Notes: generated from the letters alone by a model not told the origin. DNA of 64,000 bases from Gammaproteobacteria bacterium (GCA_016936855.1 JAFGXA010000006.1:20369-84368); one strand, 5' to 3'; shown: positions 35,923 to 45,448, counted from the first letter of the stretch. Translations and numbers: made by a program.

Positions 35923-35983
35923 AATAGTTGGAGATTTTAGCACAATTTTATATTGACTAGATAATGAAGTTTGAGGTAAGTTT

Positions 35984-36622
35984 TTGGATAACATGCAAAA
36001 AGAGTTAGAACCAGTACTGTATTTAGTTGATGATGAATTTTCTAGAACTTCATTACTGAACTCTATTAAGGCAGATGATCTGCATATTAAAGAATTTGCC
36101 GATGTTAATGAATTCATTGCTAGTTATGATGCTAGTCTGCCTGGGTGTTTGGTTATTGGTGCAAACATGCTGGGTGTTAGCGCTATCGAAGCTCAAAAAT
36201 TGCTTTTATCTCATAAGCTACACCTGCCAATTATTTTTGTAGCAACTTTTGTCGATATTGCACTTGCTATTGATTTGATGAAAATGGGGGTTTTTGATTT
36301 GTTAACCAGACCATTTAATCGGCAGCGTTTACTGGATACCATAAGTTTGGCAATTGATAAGGATAGGTTCAAGCGCTCGCATCTAGCAAAATTCCACTTT
36401 ATTGATGGCCTTATCAAAAGCTTATCAAATCGCGAAAAAGAGGTTGCAGAGCTGATTGTTCAAGGGTTTTCAAATAAAAAAATAGCTATTACTTTGTCTA
36501 TATCGATAAAAACCGTTGAATTACATAGGTCGCGTGTTATGGCGAAAATGGAGGCGAGTTCTCTAGCTAATTTAGTTACTAAATTTCTTCAGCATGAACA
36601 TTATCAAGATGAATTTTTCTAA
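35984..36622 (+). CDS. FixJ/NarL-type response regulator with degenerate receiver domain
   Basis: A 212-residue protein: receiver-like domain (~8-125) and LuxR-type helix-turn-helix (~145-208: SNREKEVAELIVQGFSNKKI and IKTVELHRSRVMAKM). In the receiver the acidic pocket (LVDDE, 14-18) and T88 are kept. The phospho-acceptor is Gly59 (CLVIGANMLG, GGT codon at 36158) instead of Asp, and the conserved Lys of KPF is Arg109. It is therefore unlikely to be phosphorylated in the usual way. TTG at 35984 has GAGGT six nt upstream; the ATG at 35993 is the alternative. It lies immediately upstream of three putative effector genes in the same orientation and may regulate them. Confidence 0.82.
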   Translation: MDNMQKELEPVLYLVDDEFSRTSLLNSIKADDLHIKEFADVNEFIASYDASLPGCLVIGANMLGVSAIEAQKLLLSHKLHLPIIFVATFVDIALAIDLMKMGVFDLLTRPFNRQRLLDTISLAIDKDRFKRSHLAKFHFIDGLIKSLSNREKEVAELIVQGFSNKKIAITLSISIKTVELHRSRVMAKMEASSLANLVTKFLQHEHYQDEFF

Positions 36623-36641
36623 TTAATGGTCAATATACTGT

Positions 36642-36649
36642 GTTATAAT
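36642..36649 (+). promoter_or_regulatory. Extended -10 promoter before the 36691 gene
   Basis: TATAAT (36644-36649) preceded by TGT at 36641-36643, ~41 bp before the ATG; no good -35. A perfect AGGAGG ribosome-binding site lies just before the start codon. Confidence 0.45.
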
Positions 36650-36690
36650 AAGATTAATAGCACAATTATTACGAAACATAGGAGGTTGAT

Positions 36691-38223
36691 ATGGGTGCCA
36701 GAGATTTTGCTGGTGTTGCTGTTTCTCATTCAGCTGTTGAGGCTATGTCGGTTGAGCTTTCTGTGATGCCGCGTGCTGCAAGTTGGTTTAATATTCTAGA
36801 TAGAAAGGGCATTCTCGGGTTAACTGCACCATCAGTTAGTAAGGAAAGTGATCATGCCACCTTTATTCAAGATATTTCACGCGCAGGAGGGGTGAGTAAT
36901 ATTGTGCTTTTGCCGCACGCTGATCGCTTTGAAAGACCAGATTCTAAGGGCGTTGATGTAAGTTCTTTAAAAAATCAGTTGGGCGAGTCCTATATAAATC
37001 ATTATGCTAATCAAGGAACTTATCATTTAGATGTTTTGCATAGAATTGGACTGGATGGGTTAAGCGCAAAATTTATGCGTGAAACCTCGTATCTGTATAA
37101 AAGCAAAGGTAGATTATTGGCTGTAATTAATAATTTTGCAGTTAAAATTTTATCCGACAATGGTCTTGCTTTTAAGTCGGTCGTTATTCCTGGATCAATT
37201 GTTTTATCGTGGAATTTGAGTGGCGCTGATTTGGTTCTAGAGAAGGCTGTTTGCTCGAACAGTGTTTTGAAAAAAATAATTTTGGATCAAGCGAATAGGT
37301 TTGCGGTTGATGAAAGTGATGCTTTATTTTTGGATACATATCGTGAGCAAGAGTGGGTTGGTTTTCAGCTCGCTGCTATTAAAGAAGAGGTTCCAAATGT
37401 TGTTGCAAGATGCTTGGATCAGGATAAAGTAGTATCTGATTTGGGGCATAGAGAGTTAAGGAGTTATTTATTGTTTTTAGGTGGGGGTAGTTATTTTAAG
37501 GCGGGGGATGCGCCAGCTTATTTTGATTTTGAGGGAGATTTTCAGTCTGATGTATATATAGCATCGGAAGATCGTTTGGATTCCTCTTCACTTTTGATAA
37601 AAAAATTGTTGAGTTTGTTTGCCGCTCCACCAAGTGATAAAACTTTATTGCGGATTGAGTTAAAAAGAATTCTTAATCAAGCTCGTAGCTGTGAAGAGTT
37701 GTTGAGTTGTGAGGAAGACTATTTGGCTCTGCGCGCTATTGCGACTCTGTTTTCCATGAGGCTTTTATCAAAGACCTATATTGACCGTTTGTTTCCTAAA
37801 AAACACCTGGATTTTATCCAGATGGCAAAATCGGCTAGAACTGGAAAAACTGCATATATTGCTTCAACTTTTCTTGCTATTTTTGCGATTGTAGCAGTTG
37901 GGGTTATGGTAACTCTTGGCCATCCAGTTCATGCTATTGTTGCTATTGCTGTAATCATGGCCGCCGCATCTAGCTATTTTGCAGCTGTGGGCGCAGCGGC
38001 TAGTAGCTTCTTTTCACGAGGTAAGTCTGCTGATCCATATGATGATAAGGGTATTGAAATGCAGGATTTGGGAGTCGGATCTAGGAGTTTTGGTTCAATT
38101 GCTAAAACCTTAACAGATGGACCGTCTTTGGCTGATGAGTTGTCGCTTTTTGGTGATTCTTTTATTGATAACTCTATCTCTTCTACTGGCGGAGACGCTG
38201 CTGAGGCTGCAGCAGGCAGCTAA
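36691..38223 (+). CDS. Putative effector with C-terminal transmembrane hairpin (paralogue domain shared with next gene)
   Basis: A 510-residue protein of no known family, with a strong Shine-Dalgarno. Residues ~160-235 (VVIPGSIVLSWNLSG ... LVLEKAVCSNSVLKKII) closely resemble residues ~645-720 of the next protein, so the two are paralogues in part. Two TM segments at ~388-412 and ~415-440 (YIASTFLAIFAIVAVGVMV, then an Ala-rich helix) form a hairpin. A ~60-residue polar tail follows, containing GSRSFG and ADELSLFGDSF. The membrane hairpin plus acidic tail fits a Dot/Icm substrate inserted in a host membrane; this is inferred only. Confidence 0.6.
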   Translation: MGARDFAGVAVSHSAVEAMSVELSVMPRAASWFNILDRKGILGLTAPSVSKESDHATFIQDISRAGGVSNIVLLPHADRFERPDSKGVDVSSLKNQLGESYINHYANQGTYHLDVLHRIGLDGLSAKFMRETSYLYKSKGRLLAVINNFAVKILSDNGLAFKSVVIPGSIVLSWNLSGADLVLEKAVCSNSVLKKIILDQANRFAVDESDALFLDTYREQEWVGFQLAAIKEEVPNVVARCLDQDKVVSDLGHRELRSYLLFLGGGSYFKAGDAPAYFDFEGDFQSDVYIASEDRLDSSSLLIKKLLSLFAAPPSDKTLLRIELKRILNQARSCEELLSCEEDYLALRAIATLFSMRLLSKTYIDRLFPKKHLDFIQMAKSARTGKTAYIASTFLAIFAIVAVGVMVTLGHPVHAIVAIAVIMAAASSYFAAVGAAASSFFSRGKSADPYDDKGIEMQDLGVGSRSFGSIAKTLTDGPSLADELSLFGDSFIDNSISSTGGDAAEAAAGS

Positions 38224-38307
38224 CTAAATGTTGTGTTTATAACATCATTTATTTACTAAATGTTGATCAAATTTTCTCCAAAAAATTACCTTTTTTTGGA
38301 TATCATG

Positions 38308-38316
38308 TGCTATACT
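38308..38316 (+). promoter_or_regulatory. Extended -10 promoter of the 38370 gene
   Basis: TGC followed by TATACT (38311-38316), 53 bp before the ATG. The string CATGTGCTATA resembles the promoter at 18154-18166. The preceding 38224-38260 stretch contains a weak TAAATG/CATTTA hairpin. Confidence 0.45.
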
Positions 38317-38369
38317 GACTGTGGAGTATTGTTTTTATAAACGTTATTTTAAATATGGTTTAAAAGAGT

Positions 38370-41300
38370 ATGAGTTCAGCACACGAAAAAATAAAATCGA
38401 CCTTGGATCGGTTAGCGCCGGTAGAAGGTGGTGATTCTGTTACTGTTGATCAAATTGTTACTGCTATCAAGGGAATGGATGATTTTAAAGATCTTGATGG
38501 GAATTTCGATCCTGGCCTCTTGGGTGTTCGCTCAGTAGTGGGAGGTATTGCAGGTTCACGATTTGCTCCAGTTCTGACAGGAAGAGCTGTCAAAGGTGAA
38601 GCCGAGTCAACCGAATCAATGGTTTTACCATTAAGTGCTGATGATGTTTTTGCCGTGCTTGATAAATTAGGTATTGCATATCATAGGAATTGGTCGCAAT
38701 TTTTAGAGGATTTTCAGGGGTTTGTTAAAGATAATATTAACTCGCGAGGAAGTGCTCTTAGACGGATGGCTCATGGTTTTGGTTTAGAAGATGTAGATGC
38801 GCGATCAGAGGCTGCTGACAAAATTGTATCGTTTTTAAAGGACTTGCCGGGTGTCTTCAAAAGTGTTTTATTGGCTGGGGATTTTCTGGAATATGATGAT
38901 GCTATTATTGGTCATGAGTCTTTAGGTGGCAAAAGATCGTTATTACATGTTCCACAGAACATTTTCAGTGATGGCTTTCCTGATGGTTGGCTGGAAGAAA
39001 GAAAAGCCCAGGAGTTGGATTGTTATGCGAGCAATATAGATAAATTTAGAATATTGCTGCTAACTGCGGCAGCTTCTACACATTTTGCGGTTGTTCAAGC
39101 AAATATGATGAGAACACCCGGGAACCATATCTCTCTCCTTAGTTATATCGTTTCTGGAGAGGCTGGTTTTTTATCTGATTATGTTTATAAAATAGGTGGT
39201 GAGGAAGGGGCTGTTGTTAATGTGACTGAGAAACTGGATATAGTATGGAGATTAGCCGCTGATTATTTATATCAAGACCCTGAATTTCGAGCAAAGTTTA
39301 ATAAGCGTGTTTATATGGCCGTTTTTATGTATGAAATAGGATTTAAGCAATTTACTTGTCAAATAGATGACATTGAAGAACGACAATATAAATCAGCTGA
39401 AGATGAGCAACTTTTTAAAGAACTAAATAGCGTTATAGCTAGTCTGGATGAAGCCCAAATTGATAAAATAAATCAACGACTGGATTTGTCAGATGAAAGC
39501 GATTTTGCAGATGATGTTGAAGTTAAAAAATTTCTGTTAGCGCTTTTAATCGAAGTTGCAGGACTTGATTTTGATTATGCTTTTGATCTTGGTGCAGATA
39601 ACGCGTTAGAAGATATCCTGGCAAAATTGCGTACCCATTGGTTAATGGGGAGAATTAATTATTATAAAATCCGCACCTTGTTGAGAATGATAGAAGTGCA
39701 GTTTGTGCTTGAGACAAATAGCTTGTATAAAAAAATGACGAACGATTGTCAGCATCCGGCCCTTATGTTAGATGCGCGTTATGATATAACTAGGGATGTT
39801 GCAGATTTAATAAGCCGGCATGGAAGAAAATATGATAAATCTTCACTGATAAAGAAATGGGATGAGGATGCCATACCAAAAGCTTATGGGCTTGCGCCAG
39901 ATCTTGTGCGTGATTTTGGAGAAGAGCAAGGATCGATGATTTTGTATTCTAGTGGAACATGTAGGATGGTTGCTTTTTCAAAGGATGGTATGAATCTTAC
40001 TTATAATATAGAAGGCTCAGATAATGTTGTAATTGATTGTAGTCAGGAGGAGCTTGACATAAAAGAAGAAGTACCACTATTGGCTAATTTTTTAAAGTTT
40101 TATTATGAACAAGAAATATTCGGTTTTGGCATATTTACAGGATCATTGGTGCAAAATCTTTTTCATGGTTGTGATATAACTTTGCATCTTTTTGCAGATG
40201 ACGTTGAAAACAGTGTAAGTAGTGTAAGTAGAGTATGTGTTAAAATTGATGGTCTGAAATTAAAAAATAGTGGCATTGTTTTACCAGGGAGCTCGAATGA
40301 TAAGGCCAAAATTCCTGGTACAATTTGGCTACAGTTTGCGGTTGCACAAGATGAATTGATTTTGGAGAGCGCTAGTTGTTCAAATCGCTCATTGAGTAGA
40401 GCTATTGTTGAAAATTTGCGTTTAATTGATGGTTCTTCTAGCATTCTAATGAATTCAGAGCAAATGGAATATTTATTGCGTTTGAGAAATGACGCAAAAT
40501 ATGAAGAATGCTACTATCAGGTTACGTCAATGGCTGGTGGTGAGATTGATTGGCCAGAAATTAACATGCCATGTCTTGATGAAGAACTGTGTTGCGACGT
40601 TTGGAGTAATCTTTTACGGTTTGAGTGTGAACAGTTAAGTTTGGACTTTGATAGTCTTTTTGTGATATTGAGTATGAAATCTTTATTACGCCAAAAAATT
40701 ATAAAAATAAATAGCGCTGTAAGATTGTTGCATGATATCATAGAAAACAATATATATGTTGAGCGTGATTACGATATTTTTTGCAATAGTGTGTTGCGGA
40801 ATATTTTGCAATTTCAGTGTCAAAAACTAAGTTTAGATTTTGTGTCTCTTTTCGGAGCACATCAAGATAATCCATCGCAAAAAAAACTTCAGCAAATGAA
40901 GTTTTATGCTAAATTTTTAAATGATGTAATAAAATTGCAAAATGAAAGTGACTCCTCGAATCGTGCAAAGTTGATTTTTTCAATTCAACTAAACATGTTC
41001 GAGGCGATTTTGCGGGGCCTTGTCAGCACATCATCATTTTCTAGGCTTCAACAAGATATAGAAGAAATGGATGAGATAGCAGGTAAGGGTTGCAATGATG
41101 CAAATTTGTTTTTGAATGTGATACTTAGCAGGCTATATAGCGGGGAAGATGATGGAAGACCTTCTGACAGCCTAACTTTTATTCCCAATAAGAGTATTGT
41201 TGAGGAGTCAAAAGAGGATCCGCACTCTTTAGATGGTGGCATTATTGGCGGTATGCTATTGATGGTTTTAGGGGCTCTTTTAACCCCATTTAGCTTTCCT

Positions 41301-41711
41301 CTTGGCTTTGGTTTGCTTGTAATGGGCGGCACCTTTTCTGGCGGTTTTGCTTATGGCCGTAATAAGATATCAAAAAGACAAAAACAGGCTTCCGCATCCA
41401 TTAATGAATATGATACAAAGAGAAGCAGCGCTCTAGAGATTTTGTCCAAAGTTAAGGTCGGTCTTTCTGAAGGTGAAACTCGTGGTGAAGCGCCCGTAAC
41501 CCATGATCTTGGACCACAAGGATCATCAACAGAACCTCAAGATTTTATTGTACATCCATATGGTGTTAAGCCCAAACAAGATCTAACTGCTTTTTCCACA
41601 AAGCCGGGGGATAGTTTAGGTTCAATTTTTGTTGGTAGCGATTCTTTCGGTAAGGTCGACGGCCTAGAAGATGGATTTGCTACGATAACGATGTCGGCTG
41701 GGGGTGGTTAG
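38370..41711 (+). CDS. 1113-residue putative effector with C-terminal membrane segment
   Basis: No family recognised. It is a mostly helical, acidic protein. Residues ~645-720 (AKIPGTIWLQFAVAQDELILE then SCSNRSLSRAIV) form the domain shared with the upstream gene product. A strongly hydrophobic Gly-rich segment at ~956-996 (IIGGMLLMVLGALLTPF ... GLLVMGGTFSGG) could span the membrane twice. A ~115-residue polar C-terminal tail contains GSDSFG near its end. Its Shine-Dalgarno is weak (AAAGAG). Same orientation as the paralogue (146 bp upstream) and the coiled-coil gene downstream. Confidence 0.6.
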   Translation: MSSAHEKIKSTLDRLAPVEGGDSVTVDQIVTAIKGMDDFKDLDGNFDPGLLGVRSVVGGIAGSRFAPVLTGRAVKGEAESTESMVLPLSADDVFAVLDKLGIAYHRNWSQFLEDFQGFVKDNINSRGSALRRMAHGFGLEDVDARSEAADKIVSFLKDLPGVFKSVLLAGDFLEYDDAIIGHESLGGKRSLLHVPQNIFSDGFPDGWLEERKAQELDCYASNIDKFRILLLTAAASTHFAVVQANMMRTPGNHISLLSYIVSGEAGFLSDYVYKIGGEEGAVVNVTEKLDIVWRLAADYLYQDPEFRAKFNKRVYMAVFMYEIGFKQFTCQIDDIEERQYKSAEDEQLFKELNSVIASLDEAQIDKINQRLDLSDESDFADDVEVKKFLLALLIEVAGLDFDYAFDLGADNALEDILAKLRTHWLMGRINYYKIRTLLRMIEVQFVLETNSLYKKMTNDCQHPALMLDARYDITRDVADLISRHGRKYDKSSLIKKWDEDAIPKAYGLAPDLVRDFGEEQGSMILYSSGTCRMVAFSKDGMNLTYNIEGSDNVVIDCSQEELDIKEEVPLLANFLKFYYEQEIFGFGIFTGSLVQNLFHGCDITLHLFADDVENSVSSVSRVCVKIDGLKLKNSGIVLPGSSNDKAKIPGTIWLQFAVAQDELILESASCSNRSLSRAIVENLRLIDGSSSILMNSEQMEYLLRLRNDAKYEECYYQVTSMAGGEIDWPEINMPCLDEELCCDVWSNLLRFECEQLSLDFDSLFVILSMKSLLRQKIIKINSAVRLLHDIIENNIYVERDYDIFCNSVLRNILQFQCQKLSLDFVSLFGAHQDNPSQKKLQQMKFYAKFLNDVIKLQNESDSSNRAKLIFSIQLNMFEAILRGLVSTSSFSRLQQDIEEMDEIAGKGCNDANLFLNVILSRLYSGEDDGRPSDSLTFIPNKSIVEESKEDPHSLDGGIIGGMLLMVLGALLTPFSFPLGFGLLVMGGTFSGGFAYGRNKISKRQKQASASINEYDTKRSSALEILSKVKVGLSEGETRGEAPVTHDLGPQGSSTEPQDFIVHPYGVKPKQDLTAFSTKPGDSLGSIFVGSDSFGKVDGLEDGFATITMSAGGG

Positions 41712-41804
41712 TTATAATAATACTATAGTTACCCCTAATAGTTTTTCTGTTTTGGTCTTGATAAAATAATTTCCTTGCTAAACTTTTTTTGTAGGAGATT
41801 AAAC

Positions 41805-42410
41805 ATGGGGTTATCTTCACCTATATCTGGGCCATCTGACTTTAGCATGCAATCTTTGGATGTTGATAATAGCCGTGTAATGGCAGAAAATCTTAGAATT
41901 TTACGAACAAATGAGCATAATTACACCACACTAGAAGCAAACAAGGAAATACTAAAATCCTATATAGACAAAGATGAAGAATTATTTGCAGTTTTGTCTG
42001 AAGTTATGGCGAAACTTAAGGATTCTGAGTTATCGTGCATGAGAAAGACTATGACGCTTGCGAGAATCGATGAAAAAAAACGCACAAAAAAGCAGCAAAA
42101 AGAATTTTGTGACTTGTTTAGCGAAAGCAAATTGTTGTCAGATCAGATCTGTAAATTTCAGGAAGAAATTAAGCTTGTTGGAAATAGGCTAAAAGCAAAT
42201 AAAACGAACCTTTCTGCTGTTGAAGCATGTATAGAAAAGTACGAAACATGGTTTAAAAACAATATGGTAGTTATCAGGGAGCTCCGTAGCTTTAGTGAGA
42301 GGCGCGTTTCATACTCCGAAGTGTCTGGTGTATTATTTGATGCTCGCGATTCGATGGTCGATCCCATCGCTGACCAGCAACAACCTATTATGCAAGCAAT
42401 TGGCATGTAA
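41805..42410 (+). CDS. 201-residue coiled-coil protein, putative effector
   Basis: Starts at the ATG at 41805 (MGLSSPISGPSD), which has TAGGAG 7 nt upstream; an upstream in-frame start at 41775 lacks one. The body (~25-170) is heptad-rich and charged, with runs such as EANKEILKSYIDKDEEL and LLSDQICKFQEEIKLVG, which suggests a long coiled coil. There is no TM segment. A possible extended -10 (TG-A-TAAAAT) is at 41759-41767. Third member of the local run of lineage-specific genes. Function unknown. Confidence 0.55.
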   Translation: MGLSSPISGPSDFSMQSLDVDNSRVMAENLRILRTNEHNYTTLEANKEILKSYIDKDEELFAVLSEVMAKLKDSELSCMRKTMTLARIDEKKRTKKQQKEFCDLFSESKLLSDQICKFQEEIKLVGNRLKANKTNLSAVEACIEKYETWFKNNMVVIRELRSFSERRVSYSEVSGVLFDARDSMVDPIADQQQPIMQAIGM

Positions 42411-42540
42411 TATTACTTAATGGTTTTAGTAAATATCGGCTAAGCTCTATATGTTCTTCTAGCATGGGGTGGCCCTTTATAATCTCGTAATGCAATCCGA
42501 AGTTTTGATTTAAAATGCATTGTTTGAGTGCTTGCTTCAT
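42388..42540 (-). CDS. Possible 50-residue small protein
   Basis: An ATG-started frame encoding 50 residues (MKQALKQCILNQNF ... LEEHIELSRYLLKPL). It overlaps the 3' end of the coiled-coil gene by 23 bp and starts 27 bp from the divergent MBL gene. The ribosome-binding site is weak (AGGGTG, 9 nt from the ATG). Amino acid composition looks protein-like, but it could equally be chance or a gene remnant. Confidence 0.3.
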   Translation of the reverse strand: MKQALKQCILNQNFGLHYEIIKGHPMLEEHIELSRYLLKPLSNITCQLLA

Positions 42541-42566
42541 TGTTGATCACACCCTAGAATACCCCA

Positions 42567-43931
42567 ATGAAAATACAATTTTTAGGGGCGACGGAGACCG
42601 TTACTGGGTCCAAATATCTGCTTACTCATGAAGGGATGAATATCCTGGTTGATTGTGGATTGTTTCAAGGCCGAAAAGAACTAAGGCAGCGTAACTGGCA
42701 AAAATTGCCTATTGATGGCAAAGACATTCACGCTGTTATCTTAACCCATGCACACATTGACCATAGCGGTTACTTGCCGCTCTTGGTAAAGCAAGGCTTC
42801 AAGGGTAAGGTCTATTGCACTGAAGCGACAGCTGAGTTGTGTAAAATTTTGTTGCCTGATAGCGGGCATTTGCAAGAAGAATACGCAGAGCACGTAAATA
42901 GAAACCAAATTACTAGTCATAAGCCAGCAGAACCGTTATATACAGAACTTGATGCTATTAAATCTTTAAAAAATCTTGTGCCATGTGATTTTGGTAAAAA
43001 ATATGTTTTATCGAATAATAATCTAAGTTTTCAGTTTAATAGGGCAGGTCATATTTTAGGTGCTGCTATGACGCTTGTTATGTTTGGTCATAAATCTATT
43101 TTGTTTACAGGAGACATAGGACGTAAAGATGATCCAATTATGTTGCCGCCTGTTGCAGTGACTGCAGCTGATTACCTCGTGATTGAATCCACCTATGGTG
43201 ATAGATTGCACCGTGGGCCGAAGGCTAAAAATTCTATTGCAAAAATAATTAACAATACTATAGAAAGAAAAGGTAGCGTATTGATCCCAGCTTTTGCGGT
43301 TGGTAGATCGCAAATGATTCTCTATTATATTCATGAGCTAAAGCGGGATGGGGCGATTCCTGATGTTCCGGTGTATTTGGATAGTCCGATGGCCATTAAT
43401 GCTACCGAAATTTTCCATCGCTTTGTGAAAGAACATCGACTTACTCCTGTGCAAGCAGAAGCGGTTTGTAGTACGGCAAGCTATGTGAATAGCGTTGAAG
43501 AATCAAAAAGATTGGATTACGATGAGACGCCAAAGATTATTATTTCAGCAAGTGGTATGGCTGCGGGTGGTCGTGTTTTGCATCACTTGCGCGTGTTGGC
43601 TCCCGATAAAGCCAACAGTGTAATGTTTGTTGGTTTTCAAGCTGATGGTACGCTGGGCGATGCCTTGGTTAGAGAAAAAGTTAGAAAAATCAGGCTGTTT
43701 AGAGATTTTATTCCAGTAAGAGCTGAAGTGCATTATTTGAATAATTTATCAGCGCACGCCGATTATTTGGAGCTTATGGAGTGGTTGAGAAATTTTGATA
43801 AAGCTCCATCTAAAACCTTTGTTGTGCATGGTGAGGCTGCAGCTGCAAAAACATTTCAGGCCTGTATCCAAGAAAAATTTGGGTGGAAAACATCTGTGCC
43901 AAGTTATCTACAAGAGGAAGAATTATCATGA
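42567..43931 (+). CDS. Metallo-beta-lactamase / beta-CASP RNA exonuclease (CPSF-like)
   Basis: A 454-residue protein of the bacterial CPSF73/Ysh1-like group of RNA-processing nucleases. MBL motif II THAHIDHSG binds two metals; GHILGA and TGDIGRKDDP supply further ligands. The beta-CASP insertion contains VLIPAFAVGRSQMILY and LDSPMAINATEIF. C-terminal motifs ISASGMAAGGRVLHHL and LSAHADYLELMEWL are the family's motifs B and C. Its stop overlaps the start of the phosphorylase gene as ATGA, so the two are translationally coupled. Role probably RNA maturation or decay. Confidence 0.9.
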   Translation: MKIQFLGATETVTGSKYLLTHEGMNILVDCGLFQGRKELRQRNWQKLPIDGKDIHAVILTHAHIDHSGYLPLLVKQGFKGKVYCTEATAELCKILLPDSGHLQEEYAEHVNRNQITSHKPAEPLYTELDAIKSLKNLVPCDFGKKYVLSNNNLSFQFNRAGHILGAAMTLVMFGHKSILFTGDIGRKDDPIMLPPVAVTAADYLVIESTYGDRLHRGPKAKNSIAKIINNTIERKGSVLIPAFAVGRSQMILYYIHELKRDGAIPDVPVYLDSPMAINATEIFHRFVKEHRLTPVQAEAVCSTASYVNSVEESKRLDYDETPKIIISASGMAAGGRVLHHLRVLAPDKANSVMFVGFQADGTLGDALVREKVRKIRLFRDFIPVRAEVHYLNNLSAHADYLELMEWLRNFDKAPSKTFVVHGEAAAAKTFQACIQEKFGWKTSVPSYLQEEELS

Positions 43932-45448
43932 GTGAAGACGGCTTAAAGACCTTATATGTATATCGCATGGGTATTGATACATACAAAAACCCTGTTATAT
44001 TTTTAAGAGAAGACTGTGAGATTTGTAAAGCGGAAGGTTTTGCGGCTCCATCTAGAGTTAGGGTTGAAATCGGTAATCGTTTTATTTTAGCGACACTACA
44101 AGTTGTAAAGCCTGAGATCATGCCTTATGGACGAGTAGGTTTTTCAGAATACGCTTGGGAGATTTTGAGTGCTAAAGATGGTGATATTGTAAGGCTTTCT
44201 CATCCGGCCCCGCTTGAATCTTTATCATATTTACGTGGTAAAATTCATGGTAAAAAATTAACAGAAACACAAATGCAAGAGATTATTTCTGATATTGCTA
44301 ATAATTTGTACTCTAATATTCATATCGCATCTTTTATTACAGCTTGCGCCAATGGTAACTTGTCGCGCGAAGAGACTCTGCACTTAACTCGAGCCATGAT
44401 AAATACTGGTAAGATCTTAACTTGGGAACAGCATCAAATAGTTGACAAACATTGTATCGGAGGATTGCCAGGGAACCGTACTACTATGTTAGTGGTTCCT
44501 ATAGTGGCGGCTGCTGGTCTTACTATTCCCAAAACCTCTTCAAGGGCTATAACATCTCCTGCTGGTACGGCAGATACCATGGAAGTTTTAGCGCCAGTTA
44601 AATTGAATTTGGCAGAAATGCGTAAAGTGGTTGAGCGGGAAAATGGTTGTATTGTTTGGGGAGGTGCTGCGGATCTAAGTCCAGCTGATGATATCCTCAT
44701 TCAAGTTGAAAGAGCGCTCAACTTAGATAATGAATCGCAGGCTATCGCATCTGTTTTATCAAAGAAAGTATCTGCTGGTTCAACGCATGTTTTGATAGAT
44801 ATTCCCGTTGGTCCTACAGCAAAAGTAAGAAGCCATGAAGATGCTGAACATTTGAAAGAACTTTTTGAAGATATCGCAAAAAGAGTGGGATTGATTGTTA
44901 AAGTTCTTATCTCTAATGGTTCGGCGCCAGTTGGAAGAGGTATTGGTCCAGCTCTTGAGGCGCGAGACGTTGTAGCGGTTTTAAAAAATGAAGAGGATGC
45001 TCCGCAGGATTTACGTGAGCGTGCCTTGGATTTAGCTGGTGCAATCTTAGAATTCTCCCCAAAAATATCTAAAGGCGATGGCAGACACAGGGCCCAAAAA
45101 ATCTTAGAAAGTGGTAAGGCCTGGAAAAAGTTTCAAGCTATATGTAAAGCACAAGGCGGAATGCGCAGGATACCACATGCAAAGTATAAGCATCTTATCA
45201 CAGCCTCAAAATCTGGAATGATTATCGAAATTGACAATAGAACTCTAGCATCTATTGCTAAACTTGCCGGAGCTCCACGTTCCAAAGCGGCGGGCATTGA
45301 GTTGCATGCCACCTTAAATGATGTTGTTGCGGCAGGCGATGCGCTTTTTACAATTCATGCGGAAAGTAAGGGGGCTTTGGAGTATGCAGTGCGAGGTGTT
45401 TGCTTTGAACATGACATTATGAAAATAAAGGGTAATAACGGATGTTAG
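43928..45448 (+). CDS. Thymidine phosphorylase-family protein (AMP phosphorylase-like, long form)
   Basis: A 506-residue protein: ~85 N-terminal residues of the extra domain seen in archaeal AMP phosphorylases and the Legionella-type enzymes, then the nucleoside-phosphorylase fold. Phosphate/base-site stretches: DKHCIGGLPGNRTTMLVVP, KTSSRAITSPAGTADTMEVL and SNGSAPVGRGIGP. Likely reaction is phosphorolysis of a pyrimidine nucleoside or of a nucleoside monophosphate; the latter would feed ribose 1,5-bisphosphate chemistry. The ATG at 43928 overlaps the MBL gene by 4 bp and the stop overlaps cdsA by 7 bp. Family firm, substrate unsettled. Confidence 0.87.
   Translation: MSEDGLKTLYVYRMGIDTYKNPVIFLREDCEICKAEGFAAPSRVRVEIGNRFILATLQVVKPEIMPYGRVGFSEYAWEILSAKDGDIVRLSHPAPLESLSYLRGKIHGKKLTETQMQEIISDIANNLYSNIHIASFITACANGNLSREETLHLTRAMINTGKILTWEQHQIVDKHCIGGLPGNRTTMLVVPIVAAAGLTIPKTSSRAITSPAGTADTMEVLAPVKLNLAEMRKVVERENGCIVWGGAADLSPADDILIQVERALNLDNESQAIASVLSKKVSAGSTHVLIDIPVGPTAKVRSHEDAEHLKELFEDIAKRVGLIVKVLISNGSAPVGRGIGPALEARDVVAVLKNEEDAPQDLRERALDLAGAILEFSPKISKGDGRHRAQKILESGKAWKKFQAICKAQGGMRRIPHAKYKHLITASKSGMIIEIDNRTLASIAKLAGAPRSKAAGIELHATLNDVVAAGDALFTIHAESKGALEYAVRGVCFEHDIMKIKGNNGC

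Noticed and set aside
36623..38369. PmrA-box type regulatory site (CTTAA repeats) upstream of the effector candidates
   Set aside because: Looked for the paired TTAA half-sites known from Legionella/Coxiella effector promoters; only single chance TTAAT hexamers were seen.
43056..43334. 92-residue minus-strand ORF in the beta-CASP gene
   Set aside because: Shadow frame of a strongly conserved gene, without its own ribosome-binding site.
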